A DNA stretch of 64,000 nucleotides from Eubacterium saphenum ATCC 49989. GTDB lineage: Bacteria > Bacillota > Clostridia > Peptostreptococcales > Anaerovoracaceae. This document shows positions 25,882-34,167 of the stretch, in pieces; position 1 is the first letter of the stretch, and each line of letters opens with the position of its first letter. Where the stretch lies: positions 927,824 to 991,823 of the forward strand of contig GG688422.1 in assembly GCA_000161975.1 (NCBI GenBank), written 5' to 3'. Below the pieces are notes generated by a model. The model saw nothing but the letters and a program-made list of their open reading frames with translations. It was not told the DNA's origin and searched no databases. Position numbers and translations under genes: made by a program.

Positions 25882-26598
25882 CTACATAGATGAGATTGTT
25901 GAAAGAGCTAATTTGATCATCTTATCAAGCCCGGTTTCTCTTTCACTTACTGATAACTTTTCGCCGGTTTCAATGTTGTCTGTTATGGTAAGCATGCTCA
26001 GAGCCTTTACTCCGTGGTAGGCGGCGTTTATATACAGCGCTGCCGTTTCCATTTCTATTGCAGATATCCCTAATCTTTTCCAGTGCTTGTATCTTTCGTG
26101 AGAGCTTTTGCTACTATAAAAAGATTCTTCTGTAAGCACGTTCCCGCTCATAAAGTTTAATCCGTCTTTTTGAGCCACTGCAATTGCTGCAGTTAAAAGT
26201 GAGATATCTGCGACAGGTGCCAAATGACCGTCTATTTGAAACTCACTTTGATAATTTGATGTAGTGGACGCTGAAGTCGCAAATACAATTTGAGACAGCT
26301 TTGCATCGCTTTTTATAGATCCTGCCGTACCTATTCTTATCGCATATTTTACATCGTGATCTTCAAACAGCTCATAAGAGTAAATTCCCATTGATGGAAT
26401 ACCCATACCGCTTGCCTGGACTGTAATTTCAGTGCCTTCATAGAATCCCGTATAACCATACATCGCGCGAATATCGTTTATCAGCCTGGCATCATCCAAA
26501 TAATTTTCCGCTATGTACTTAGCTCTAAGTGGATCGCCGGGCATCAATACTCTTTCCGCAATATCGGCATTTTCAGGAACGTGAAGTGATGCGCTCAT
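25882..26598 (-). CDS. deoD: Purine-nucleoside phosphorylase DeoD
   Basis: 238 residues of the trimeric/hexameric PNP family: MPGDPLRAKYIAENY, YGYTGFYEGTEITVQASGMG, the phosphate-site IRIGTAGS, the substrate-site SAIEMETAALY and LTITDN. It splits purine (deoxy)nucleosides with phosphate to give the base. ATG (complement 26596-26598) follows GGAGG; the longer frame upstream overlaps its promoter. It lies downstream of the permease on the same strand, suggesting nucleobase salvage. Confidence 0.94.
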   Translation of the reverse strand: MSASLHVPENADIAERVLMPGDPLRAKYIAENYLDDARLINDIRAMYGYTGFYEGTEITVQASGMGIPSMGIYSYELFEDHDVKYAIRIGTAGSIKSDAKLSQIVFATSASTTSNYQSEFQIDGHLAPVADISLLTAAIAVAQKDGLNFMSGNVLTEESFYSSKSSHERYKHWKRLGISAIEMETAALYINAAYHGVKALSMLTITDNIETGEKLSVSERETGLDKMIKLALSTISSM

Positions 26599-26620
26599 AT
26601 AATTACCTCCATGCAACTTT

Positions 26621-26649
26621 ATTCTATCATTAAGCGTATGTTTTATCAA
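26621..26649 (-). promoter_or_regulatory. Promoter of deoD
   Basis: On the minus strand TTGATA, a 17-base spacer ending TGA, and TAGAAT. The -10 is extended and lies about 20 bases upstream of the start codon. Confidence 0.65.
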
Positions 26650-26715
26650 GGATAACTATTGTTTTACCATGACATGTTTCTAAAATAGTCAAATATTTTA
26701 CGATCTAAAGCATAA

Positions 26716-26763
26716 TTTGACCCCTATTTGAGCTTTCACCCAAATAGAGGTCAAATATTTTTT
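26716..26763. terminator. Hairpin terminator between the permease gene and deoD
   Basis: The 15-base arms TTTGACCCCTATTTG (26716-26730) and CAAATAGAGGTCAAA (26741-26755) pair with one mismatch. The clearest T-run follows on the plus strand (TATTTTTTATT), while the minus strand has a weaker TTATGCTTT. It would end the permease transcript and block plus-strand read-through. Confidence 0.6.
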
Positions 26764-26788
26764 ATTAAAGAGCTTTATTTTAAGTTTG

Positions 26789-28105
26789 CTATTTTTGGAA
26801 GTTCTTGAGCTCTATGTCCTTAGGGTCCACGTGGTCATTAGCAAGGTGAAGCTTATCTATTATGTACATTATTAGACCGAGCGCCATGCCCACCATTGCA
26901 GCCAGCGCCATTCCTGTGAGCTTCACTTCTCCGAGTTGTATGTATGCTCCTGATAGGCCCGTTACAAATACTACAGAGGAGAGCGCAAGGTTTCGGGGTC
27001 TTGAGTAATCCACCTTTTCGTCCACCAAAAGCCTCAGTCCGGATGCCGCGATCATTCCATATAGTAAGAAGCTTACGCCACCCATTACGGGTGCAGGTAT
27101 GGTTTGAATCAAGGCGGACGCCTTGCCTATGAACGCAAGTATTATTGAGAATACTGCAGCTCCTCCGATTACCCATACGCTATACACCTTAGTGATTGCC
27201 ATAACGCCGATGTTTTCACCGTAAGTGGTGGTCGGTACCGAGCCGCATAGCCCTGATATGGTTGTAGATAGACCGTCTGCCAGGATGGATTTGTGAAGTC
27301 CGGGATCCTTTAGCAGGTCCTTTCCTACGATTTCGCTGGTTACTACCTGGTGACCGATATGCTCCGATATTACTACGAGGGTAGCAGGGAGTATTATCAA
27401 GATCGCCTGAAGGTTGAACTTAGGCAGCATGAACGTTGGCAAGCTGAATACGCTTGCACTTGAAATTGCGGAAAAATCCACAACCCCGAAGGCCAGTGCC
27501 GATAGATAGCCTACTACTATGGATATCAATATTGCAATTGCGCTTGCAAAACCTCTAAACACCACTCCGCCGAATATCGCCACGAGCAAGGTAATGCAGA
27601 ATATAGCGATTAGTTTCGGATCCAAGGAAGTGTATCCGTTATCAGGGTTTGGCACTATTGCGCCGGTTTTGGCAGCTGTGCCTGCAAGCTCGAGACCTAT
27701 GAGGGCTACTACAGGACCCATTGCAGCAGGTGGCAGCACCACGTCTATCCACTTCGTTCCTACGAACTTAATGAGTAGAGCGATTACACAGAATATTATG
27801 CCTGAGACTATGAAGCCGCCGAGTGCGTATTGATACCCCAGATTCTTATTTGCAATTATTATGAAGATGGGTGATAGAAACGCAAAACTCGATCCCAGGT
27901 AGGCCGGTGCCTTTCCTCTCGTTATGAGGATGAACAGCAACGTTCCGATTCCGTTCATCAGCAATACTATCGAAGGATTGATACCTACAAGCCACGGCAC
28001 CAGTATTGAAGCGCTGAACATAGCGAACGTGTGTTGGATACTGAGCGGTATCCCCTTTGTTAGCGGCACTCTTTCGTTTACGCCGATGATTTTTGATTTA
28101 GACAT
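26789..28105 (-). CDS. NCS2 uracil/xanthine permease (UraA type)
   Basis: 438 residues with about 14 transmembrane stretches. Family motifs include SIQHTFAMFSASILVPWLVG, LGSSFAFLSP, VISEHIGHQVVTSEI and GLCGSVPTTTYGENIGVMA. Such proteins import uracil or xanthine with protons. TYGENIGVM with a nearby SEHIGH pattern favours the uracil branch, but the base is not certain. A strong GGAGG precedes the ATG. deoD follows on the same strand with a separate promoter. Confidence 0.9.
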   Translation of the reverse strand: MSKSKIIGVNERVPLTKGIPLSIQHTFAMFSASILVPWLVGINPSIVLLMNGIGTLLFILITRGKAPAYLGSSFAFLSPIFIIIANKNLGYQYALGGFIVSGIIFCVIALLIKFVGTKWIDVVLPPAAMGPVVALIGLELAGTAAKTGAIVPNPDNGYTSLDPKLIAIFCITLLVAIFGGVVFRGFASAIAILISIVVGYLSALAFGVVDFSAISSASVFSLPTFMLPKFNLQAILIILPATLVVISEHIGHQVVTSEIVGKDLLKDPGLHKSILADGLSTTISGLCGSVPTTTYGENIGVMAITKVYSVWVIGGAAVFSIILAFIGKASALIQTIPAPVMGGVSFLLYGMIAASGLRLLVDEKVDYSRPRNLALSSVVFVTGLSGAYIQLGEVKLTGMALAAMVGMALGLIMYIIDKLHLANDHVDPKDIELKNFQK

Positions 28106-28117
28106 AAAAAAACCTCC

Positions 28118-28203
28118 ATTCCTTTAAAAAATACCTTTTCGGAAGGGGGGTTCTTATTAATTGATTTGGGAAATTATTTCAGGGTTATTTTGAAACCCAA
28201 ATC
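28118..28203 (-). promoter_or_regulatory. Structured leader of the permease gene
   Basis: The minus-strand leader contains a large hairpin with outer arms GATTTGGG and CCCAAATC (28163-28203) and an inner TTTCA/TGAAA pairing. Downstream of it is a small hairpin CCTT-CCGA-AAGG followed by TATTTTTT. The pair could form an attenuator. I could not match it to the purine, preQ1 or PyrR families. The rest of the 254-base gap holds the divergent promoter at 28292. Confidence 0.35.
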
Positions 28204-28291
28204 CATCATATAACAATGAAACAAAAATAGCAACAGAATTTATAGAAAAAGTATAAGCTGGAAGAAAATTTAGAAAAATATCAAGATTTGC

Positions 28292-28320
28292 TTGCATTAA
28301 CCGCTTGTCAATGGTATGCT
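28292..28320 (+). promoter_or_regulatory. Promoter of the DUF3793-flavodoxin unit
   Basis: TTGCAT (28292-28297), a 17-base spacer ending TGG, TATGCT (28315-28320). It is divergent from the permease gene. Confidence 0.6.
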
Positions 28321-28359
28321 GTCTTTAACGTTTGTTACAACTAGCAAAAGAGGTAGTAG

Positions 28360-28923
28360 ATGAGCGAATCTTTCGAGTATTATTTGCTTGAACATTGTTC
28401 TCCGACATTTGCAGGCATTAAGTGTGCGAGTATGGTGAACATTCCGTGTAGCGATCTTAGTGATGTCGTATCTGAAATAGATATGGCGAATGCCGAGTTT
28501 CAAGCGAAGAAGCTCGCATTTAAGATTCTCAGGGTTAAAAACGGCAGGGTTTTGGTATATGTATACAGGCCCGGAAAGCTCGCAGAGAAGTTTAGGGACA
28601 TCGATACGCAGCGGTTTTTGGTTAGGTACGGTTACGATGCTGCTTCTTGTGATATAAATTCATTGCTAAACAGGTTGATAGCCAGGATGAACGTTCAAAA
28701 CGAATTTCCTCATGAGATAGGAATATTTCTGGATTATCCTCTATGCGATGTCATAGGGTTTATAGAAAATTCAGGGGAAAATCACAGAGTTGCCGGACAA
28801 TGGAAGGTGTACGGGAACATAGAGGAGGCATGCAAGAGGTTTTGTATGCTTAAGAAATGCCGTAATGTATACCGAAGGTGTCATAGCAGAGGTAAGACTT
28901 TGTACGATCTTACGGTCGGTTAA
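28360..28923 (+). CDS. DUF3793 family protein
   Basis: 187 residues, cytoplasmic, rich in Cys (nine). Features are LLEHCSPTFAGIKCASMVNI, KKLAFKILRVKNGRVLVYVY and the conserved FPHEIGIFLDYPLCDVIGFI. The C-terminal ends GQWKVYGNIEEACKRF with a Lys/Arg/Cys-rich tail. I recognise it as DUF3793, common in Clostridia and often beside a flavodoxin gene as here. The function is unknown; the conserved cysteines and context suggest redox or iron-related work, which is inference. Confidence 0.8.
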   Translation: MSESFEYYLLEHCSPTFAGIKCASMVNIPCSDLSDVVSEIDMANAEFQAKKLAFKILRVKNGRVLVYVYRPGKLAEKFRDIDTQRFLVRYGYDAASCDINSLLNRLIARMNVQNEFPHEIGIFLDYPLCDVIGFIENSGENHRVAGQWKVYGNIEEACKRFCMLKKCRNVYRRCHSRGKTLYDLTVG

Positions 28924-28987
28924 TTTTGTATGAAAGCGGTTTCGCTTCATAGATAGATGTTTTTTGTAGTAAGTAAAGGAGAATACT

Positions 28988-29410
28988 ATGGCAAAAGTAG
29001 CAGTAGTTTATTGGAGTGGCACAGGCAACACGGAGTACATGGCAAACAGCATCGTAGAGGGTGCAAAGGGTGCAGGTGCAGAAGTTGAAACGTTTACGGC
29101 GGGAGATTTCAGCCCTGCAAAGGTAGCTGAGTTTGACGTTATAGCGTTCGGTTGCCCTTCAATGGGAGAAGAAGTGCTTGAGGAATCTGAATTTGCTCCT
29201 ATGTGGGATGAGGTTAAAGGAGAGCTTTCAGGTAAGAAGGTCGCGTTGTTCGGCTCATACGGCTGGGGCGATGGCGAATGGATGAGAAACTGGGTAGCTG
29301 AGTGTAATGAAATCGGAGCTACTTTGATAGGAGAAGGTCTTATGATCAATGAAACACCTGATGATGAAGGTGTGGAGGAATGTAAGGCTCTCGGCGCATC
29401 TTTAGCTTAG
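28988..29410 (+). CDS. Flavodoxin
   Basis: 140 residues. The FMN phosphate loop is YWSGTGNTEYMANSI at the N terminus, FGCPSMGEEVLEES and FGSYGWGDGEWMRNW form the isoalloxazine loops, and the C-terminal EGVEECKALG is typical of short-chain flavodoxins. It is a low-potential electron carrier that can replace ferredoxin. AAAGGAG precedes ATG 28988. It is 64 bases after the DUF3793 gene. Confidence 0.94.
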   Translation: MAKVAVVYWSGTGNTEYMANSIVEGAKGAGAEVETFTAGDFSPAKVAEFDVIAFGCPSMGEEVLEESEFAPMWDEVKGELSGKKVALFGSYGWGDGEWMRNWVAECNEIGATLIGEGLMINETPDDEGVEECKALGASLA

Positions 29411-29437
29411 ATACGACATTTTAATAAATGATGATGT

Positions 29438-29467
29438 AAAGCCCCCCAAAAAGGGGGCTTTTGCTTT
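29438..29467 (+). terminator. Terminator of the flavodoxin unit
   Basis: AAAGCCCCC (29438 on) and GGGGGCTTTT form a strong GC stem around CAAAAA, with a T-rich tail. The following 220 bases hold one more hairpin (GTGCGG/CCGCAC, 29501-29518) and no gene I can recognise. Confidence 0.9.
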
Positions 29468-29690
29468 ATAAATTTAAAAAGATAGTTTCAGATTGCTCCT
29501 GTGCGGGAGCTTCCGCACTGGTATTAAGTTTTATTGTTTTAGATGAGGCGGCTGTAGTGGTATTTTAGCCATTTTAAAAATAAACTTATTTATTAGGAGA
29601 GTATTAGTAAACTTTAATTAAAATTTTCTGATTTTCAGTGTTTTGTTTTGATTAAGGCTGTTTTATCCAGCTTGAGTCATTAGGAGGGAA

Positions 29691-31772
29691 GTGCGCACCG
29701 CTGAATTCGCAGGTTGGTCAAGGGAAGCAAATGACCAAGGACAAGATGTAAATGAACACGCTGCGGTAAAAGGAGACCTTGTCATCTACGCAAAATGGAA
29801 GGACATCTATCTGGACGTAAAATACTATAAATACGAGGCAAATTCATCGCCTGCAAAGGTAAAGAGCCTTAAATATGGAAGCCGGCTCGGCGAGCTACTT
29901 CCTGAAAGTGAAACCGCAAAGGAAGGCTATGATTTAGTGGGATACAAGATAGTTGACGACAGTGGTCATTCGTTCACATACCCTGTTTCCAAAATAGAAG
30001 ATGTGAAGGATTACGTGGTAAAAAAACCAATTTCCATTTATCCGATGTTTAAGCTACAAACATTTAACCTCAAATTCAATGTCAATGGTGGCGAATATAG
30101 CGTGAATGGGGATGTTAAGCCACTTGACGATGTTACATATAATTACGGCGATACCGTTAAACTTACAGATTTACCTGATGAAAATTCTTTGAAGAAGCCA
30201 AACCATGTGTTCCTATATTGGGAATACAAAACTGACAGCATGCAAGATTATGAGAAGTTACCTGATAACTATGTGATAAAGTCAGATACATCGCTACGTG
30301 CAAGGTGGGATAGAATCCCTGCTAAGGTGAGTTTCAATCTAAACGGTGGGGATTATATGGTAGACGGCAAAGTTGAAACCTTAGAAGACAGGAAGTATAC
30401 GTATGGAGATATAATAAGGTTGTCAGACCTTCCAACTAAGGCTTCTTTAAAGAAGCCGAACCATGAATTCATATGTTGGACATATAAGAGCGATGCTATG
30501 AGTAGCTACGAAATATTACCGGACAACTATGTAATAAGTTCAAACATTTCGTTGTTAGCCGCATGGAAGAAGGTGGAAGCGCCTAAGCCGGAACCTGAAG
30601 AACCGACTAAACCGGTAGATCCGCCAAAACCGCCTGAACCTGAGAAACCTTCAATCCCTAACAAGTATAAGGTGAGCTTTGATATTGGCGGTGCGGAAGG
30701 CGACGTTTCGGCGATTATGGTAAATGCCGGCGAGGCTTTGGGTGATAAGCTACCGACAAATATACATAGAGAAGGCATGCATTTTATGGGCTGGTCCACA
30801 AAGAAGGGCGCAGAGTATCAGAATTTCTATAAATCAACAAAGGTAAACAAGAGTATTACGCTATATCCTGTATTTAAGACAGGGTTCAGAAAAGCGATAG
30901 GAAGGCCGGGGCTCACTGCGGTAAAGGCGAATGGCTATCCGAAGCTTACGATTAAGCATCCGTCTGCCAATATTCATTCGGCGTTTAAGGTATACAGAAA
31001 AGAAAACAGCAGCACCGGTAAGGAAGTGCTTGTAGCCGTGATTCAAAGAAACGATGAACTCAGCATTTTTGACTTCGAAGCGGAGCCGGGCAAGGAATAT
31101 GTGTACAGGGCGGTAGCTACAATGGTCGAAGATGGACTTGAATACTATGGCGAATCTGCGATTTCATATGTTAAGACGCATAAGAGTATAGATCTTTCCG
31201 TAAAATTAAACAATACAGGAAAAACACAATTGGTATTCACTCCGGTAGATGGGGCGTATAGGTATAAAATCAAGATAAGGAATGTGGATATGTATACCAA
31301 GGGTGCGAAGGAAGAGCAGCTTATAGATGCGTCTGAGCTTGAAAAAGACAGCTCCGGTAATTACGTATACACCATGAAAGATAATACATCGGGAAAATAT
31401 TTTGTATATATGGTTGAGGCTATGGATGGTAACGCCGTGCTTTCAACATCAAACGAAGCTTCAATCTTTAAACTCGATGCGGTGGAGAGGTTTAAGCTTA
31501 AGGTAAAACGCTTTAAGAAAAATAGACAGGTATTGCTTACATTTAACAGGGCAAAAAATGCTGATGGCTATATGATCTACAAAAAAACCGGCAAAAAAGG
31601 ACAGTTTGTGCTTATCAAGAAACTAGCTTCTAAAAAGGCTACAATTAAATATTTGGACAAAAAATGCAAGGCGAATAAGCGTTATTACTACAAGGTAGTG
31701 GCGTACAAAAAATTATACGGCATAATATATAGAGGCATATACTCAAAAGTTATCGGCATAAGGGTAAAATAG
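29691..31772 (+). pseudogene. InlB-repeat surface protein lacking its N terminus
   Basis: 693 codons. Residue 1 falls in the middle of an InlB-type beta-grasp repeat (EFAGWS ... IYAKW). The frame is closed by TGA at 29673, and there is no signal peptide. Two well-preserved repeats follow (about residues 122-206 and 207-292; FNVNGGEY and FNLNGGDY), then a Pro/Glu linker, another repeat ending in ITLYPVF, and fibronectin-III-like C-terminal modules. No LPxTG or other anchor is visible. The likely history is loss of the 5' part of a secreted adhesin. GTG 29691 follows GGAGGG by only two bases, so expression is doubtful. Confidence 0.65.
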
Positions 31773-31832
31773 CAACATCTAATAGTCGTTGGAAATTTAA
31801 TTTCAATTTTTGCGCAAAAACCGGTATTGGTG

Positions 31833-31841
31833 TGGTATACT
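31833..31841 (+). promoter_or_regulatory. Extended -10 promoter of the antitoxin RNA
   Basis: TGG followed by TATACT (31836-31841). Transcription would start about seven bases on, at the first base of repeat unit 1 (31849). The word TGTGGTATACT here also equals the left half of the dispersed repeat at 12043. Confidence 0.6.
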
Positions 31842-31848
31842 TTAATCG

Positions 31849-31980
31849 TAAAGAGGGCGACCCGCTGCCGTGGAAACAAAAAGGTGGAACTGTAAAGAGG
31901 GCGACCCGCTGCCGTGGAAACAAAAAGGTGGAACTGTAAAGAGGGCGACCCGCTGCCGTGGAAACAAAAAGGTGGAACTG
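31849..31980 (+). ncRNA. toxI: Type III antitoxin RNA (ToxI/CptI-like): 3 x 44-bp tandem repeats
   Basis: Three identical 44-bp units start at 31849, 31893 and 31937, followed by a degenerate start of a fourth at 31981 (TAAAGAAGGG). Each unit begins TAAAGAGGGCGACCCGCTGC and ends AAAAAGGTGGAACTG. In type III systems each repeat folds into an RNA pseudoknot, and the toxin cuts and is caged by these units. The pairings GGG/CCC and CUGCC/GGUGG are possible within a unit. Unit length 44 is nearer to CptI than to the roughly 36-nt ToxI. No unit is a CRISPR repeat, because no spacers intervene. Confidence 0.85.
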
Positions 31981-31987
31981 TAAAGAA

Positions 31988-32016
31988 GGGGAGGAGCGTA
32001 TCGCTCCTCTCTATTT
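31988..32016 (+). terminator. Terminator between antitoxin RNA and toxin gene
   Basis: A perfect 8-bp stem GAGGAGCG (31991-31998) and CGCTCCTC (32002-32009) around TAT, extendable by three wobble or GC pairs, then TCTATTT. A leaky terminator at this place is standard in type III loci: it keeps antitoxin RNA in excess over toxin mRNA. Confidence 0.8.
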
Positions 32017-32032
32017 AAAAGAGGAAGTAAGT

Positions 32033-32614
32033 ATGATTAGTACAGAGGATTATGCGTTATACACAATAGATATAAATTATTTAAGGTACCTATATTCAAT
32101 CGATAAGGAGGTATATTATAATCCGAGTTATAAAACTCGAATAAAACCTTTTGTAGGAATAATTACGGGCATTCAGAACAATGAATATTTTATACCGTTA
32201 ACATCTGCAAAGCCTAAGCATAAAAAATGGAGGAATGTATCTAGTAGTCATTTTTTAGTATACGAAACCATAAGAAAAAATATTGACCATATAATTGTTA
32301 ATGATGATATATACAAGAAGGGTTCAAAAGAAGAAGAAATCATACATGTATTATCTGTATTAGATATAAAAAAGATGATCCCGTTAGTTCAGAATTGTTA
32401 TGAAAAAATAGATATTGAAAATATCAATGACAAGAAATTTCAGTCACTATTGAAAAAAGAATTGGATTTTTGTAAAAAACACAAAAAGAAAATCTTAAAG
32501 AAAGTGGAAAATTTTTATACTACACAGGTAAAAAACAACACTGTTAAGTTTGCAAGCTGTAATTTCGCTCTATTGGAAAAAGCGATGGAAGATTACAAAA
32601 AAGAAAAAGAATAG
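32033..32614 (+). CDS. toxN: Type III toxin, ToxN/AbiQ/CptN-family endoribonuclease
   Basis: 193 residues. The N terminus LYTIDINYLRYLYSID and the strand IKPFVGII lead to the active-site loop PLTSAKPKH (Thr57, Ser58, Lys60), matching the TSxK motif of ToxN. The C terminus has the family's KKELDFCKKH helix and SCNFALLEKAMEDY. These toxins are sequence-specific RNases held inactive by the repeat RNA encoded just upstream; many abort phage infection. ATG 32033 follows GAGGA and comes after the terminator; a longer frame from 31958 would run through repeat 3 and is rejected. The gene is clearly more AT-rich than its neighbours, suggesting transfer. Confidence 0.88.
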   Translation: MISTEDYALYTIDINYLRYLYSIDKEVYYNPSYKTRIKPFVGIITGIQNNEYFIPLTSAKPKHKKWRNVSSSHFLVYETIRKNIDHIIVNDDIYKKGSKEEEIIHVLSVLDIKKMIPLVQNCYEKIDIENINDKKFQSLLKKELDFCKKHKKKILKKVENFYTTQVKNNTVKFASCNFALLEKAMEDYKKEKE

Positions 32615-32639
32615 GACAATATTATTTTTGGTTCAGAAG
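32612..32639 (+). repeat. Dispersed intergenic repeat, copy 3 (right half only)
   Basis: TAGGACAATATTATTTTTGG continues to TTCAGAAG. Its first three bases are the toxN stop codon. The left half is missing here but appears at the other end of the toxin-antitoxin locus (31831-31841). Confidence 0.65.
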
Positions 32640-32664
32640 AATGTTGTAATCGCATGCTGAGCTG

Positions 32665-32693
32665 TTGACAAGGGCTATGGTTTATAGTACTAT
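32665..32693 (+). promoter_or_regulatory. Promoter of tRNA-Thr and tuf
   Basis: TTGACA (32665-32670), 17 bases, TACTAT (32688-32693), about 52 bases upstream of the tRNA. Confidence 0.7.
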
Positions 32694-32744
32694 CAGATAT
32701 GATTAGGTTTTAATATTGATTATATTATTGCCTTTGTTAAATTT

Positions 32745-32821
32745 GCTGTTGTAGCTCAGTCGGTAGAGCACTTCCTTGGTAAGGAAGAGGTTCGGCAGTT
32801 CAAGTCTGCTCAACAGCTCCA
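32745..32821 (+). tRNA. tRNA-Thr (GGT)
   Basis: The acceptor GCTGTTG pairs with CAACAGC, the anticodon stem CTTCC/GGAAG holds TTGGTAA (GGT), and CCA is encoded. It probably shares a transcript with tuf, a known linkage in bacteria. Confidence 0.96.
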
Positions 32822-32850
32822 TTTGTTAATAAATAAGGAGGAAAGAAGAG

Positions 32851-34044
32851 ATGGCAAAGGAAAAATTTGAGAGAACCAAACCGCATATCAACATAGGAAC
32901 GATAGGTCACGTAGACCACGGAAAGACAACACTGACAGCGGCAATCACAAAGACGTTGCAGGAGAGGTATCAGCTGGGATCATCAGTAGCATTTGATCAG
33001 ATAGATAAGGCGCCTGAAGAGAAGGAAAGAGGAATCACAATAGCGACCTCACACGTAGAATACGAAACACCTAACAGGCACTATGCACACGTAGATTGTC
33101 CGGGACACGCAGACTATGTAAAGAACATGATCACAGGAGCAGCGCAGATGGACGGAGCCATCTTGGTAGTAGCAGCTACAGACGGACCTATGCCACAGAC
33201 AAGAGAGCACATCCTGCTTTCAAGACAGGTAGGTGTACCGTACATCGTAGTATTCCTAAATAAGTGCGACATGGTAGACGATGAAGAGCTACTCGATCTA
33301 GTGGAGATGGAAGTGAGAGAATTACTCGACCAGTACGACTTCCCGGGAGACGACACTCCGATAATAAGAGGGTCAGCGCTTGGCGCATTGGAAGATCCAA
33401 GCGGCAAATGGGGAGATAAGATAGTAGAGCTGTTTGAAAAGATAGACGAATACATTCCTGAGCCTGAAAGAGATAACGACAAGCCGTTCATAATGCCTAT
33501 AGAGGATATCTTCTCAATCACAGGAAGAGGAACGGTAGCAACAGGAAGAGTAGAGAGAGGAACACTCGAGGTAGGAGCAGAGGTAGAGCTTATAGGTCTT
33601 ACAGAAGAGAGAAGAAAGGTAGTAGTAACAGGAATAGAGATGTTCAGGAAGCTACTCGACAAGGCGGAGACAGGAGACAACATAGGAGCGCTACTAAGAG
33701 GTGTGCAAAGAGAAGAGATCAAGAGAGGTCAGGTATTGGCAGCAACAGGTACTATCAACCCACACACTAAGTTTAAGGGGGAGGTATACGTGCTAAAGAA
33801 GGAAGAAGGCGGAAGACATACGCCGTTCTTTAACGGATACAGACCGCAGTTCTACTTCAGAACAACAGACGTAACAGGAGATCTAAAGTTACCTGAAGGT
33901 ACGGAGATGTGCATGCCGGGAGATAACGTACAGATGGAAATAGAGCTGATCACACCGATAGCGATAGAAGAAGGATTAAGATTTGCGATAAGAGAAGGTG
34001 GAAGAACGGTAGGTTCCGGAGTAGTAGCAAGTATTATCGAATAG
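32851..34044 (+). CDS. tuf: Elongation factor Tu
   Basis: 397 residues with the P-loop GHVDHGKTT, switch I EKERGITIATSHVEY, DCPGHADYVKNM, NKCDMVDD and GSALGALED. Domains 2 and 3 follow, with IEDIFSITGRGTVATGR and GYRPQFYFRTTDVTG. It delivers aminoacyl-tRNA to the ribosome. The gene stands apart from rpsL-rpsG-fusA, which are not in the window, and is linked to tRNA-Thr. Codon use looks highly biased, as for very abundant proteins. Confidence 0.98.
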   Translation: MAKEKFERTKPHINIGTIGHVDHGKTTLTAAITKTLQERYQLGSSVAFDQIDKAPEEKERGITIATSHVEYETPNRHYAHVDCPGHADYVKNMITGAAQMDGAILVVAATDGPMPQTREHILLSRQVGVPYIVVFLNKCDMVDDEELLDLVEMEVRELLDQYDFPGDDTPIIRGSALGALEDPSGKWGDKIVELFEKIDEYIPEPERDNDKPFIMPIEDIFSITGRGTVATGRVERGTLEVGAEVELIGLTEERRKVVVTGIEMFRKLLDKAETGDNIGALLRGVQREEIKRGQVLAATGTINPHTKFKGEVYVLKKEEGGRHTPFFNGYRPQFYFRTTDVTGDLKLPEGTEMCMPGDNVQMEIELITPIAIEEGLRFAIREGGRTVGSGVVASIIE

Positions 34045-34115
34045 GGCTTTACAGCTACGGTAAAATTTGTTATACTAAATTTGCAACAGACAATAATTTT
34101 TTCATATTTTGACTG

Positions 34116-34148
34116 CAAAACAGGAGGCGAAAGCCTCCTGTTTTGTTT
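34116..34148 (+). terminator. Terminator of tuf
   Basis: A perfect 13-bp stem CAAAACAGGAGGC/GCCTCCTGTTTTG closed by a GAAA tetraloop, then TTTAC. Confidence 0.93.
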
Positions 34149-34167
34149 ACGAGGGGCATGCCGTTAA

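Noticed and set aside
28106..28291. Purine riboswitch before the permease gene
   Set aside because: No three-way junction core or conserved loop motifs were recognised; only generic hairpins are present.
31849..31980. Tandem 44-bp repeats as a CRISPR array
   Set aside because: The units are head-to-tail without spacers, and a ToxN-family gene follows; no cas genes are near.
31958..32032. Toxin start at ATG 31958 giving 218 residues
   Set aside because: The first 25 codons lie in antitoxin repeat 3 and the terminator. The ToxN-like sequence begins at ATG 32033, which has its own ribosome site.
34055..34115. A fifth copy of the dispersed repeat after tuf
   Set aside because: GTTATACTAAA and GACAATAATTTTTT resemble the two halves, but about ten extra bases separate them and the GGTTCAG end is missing; too weak to list.
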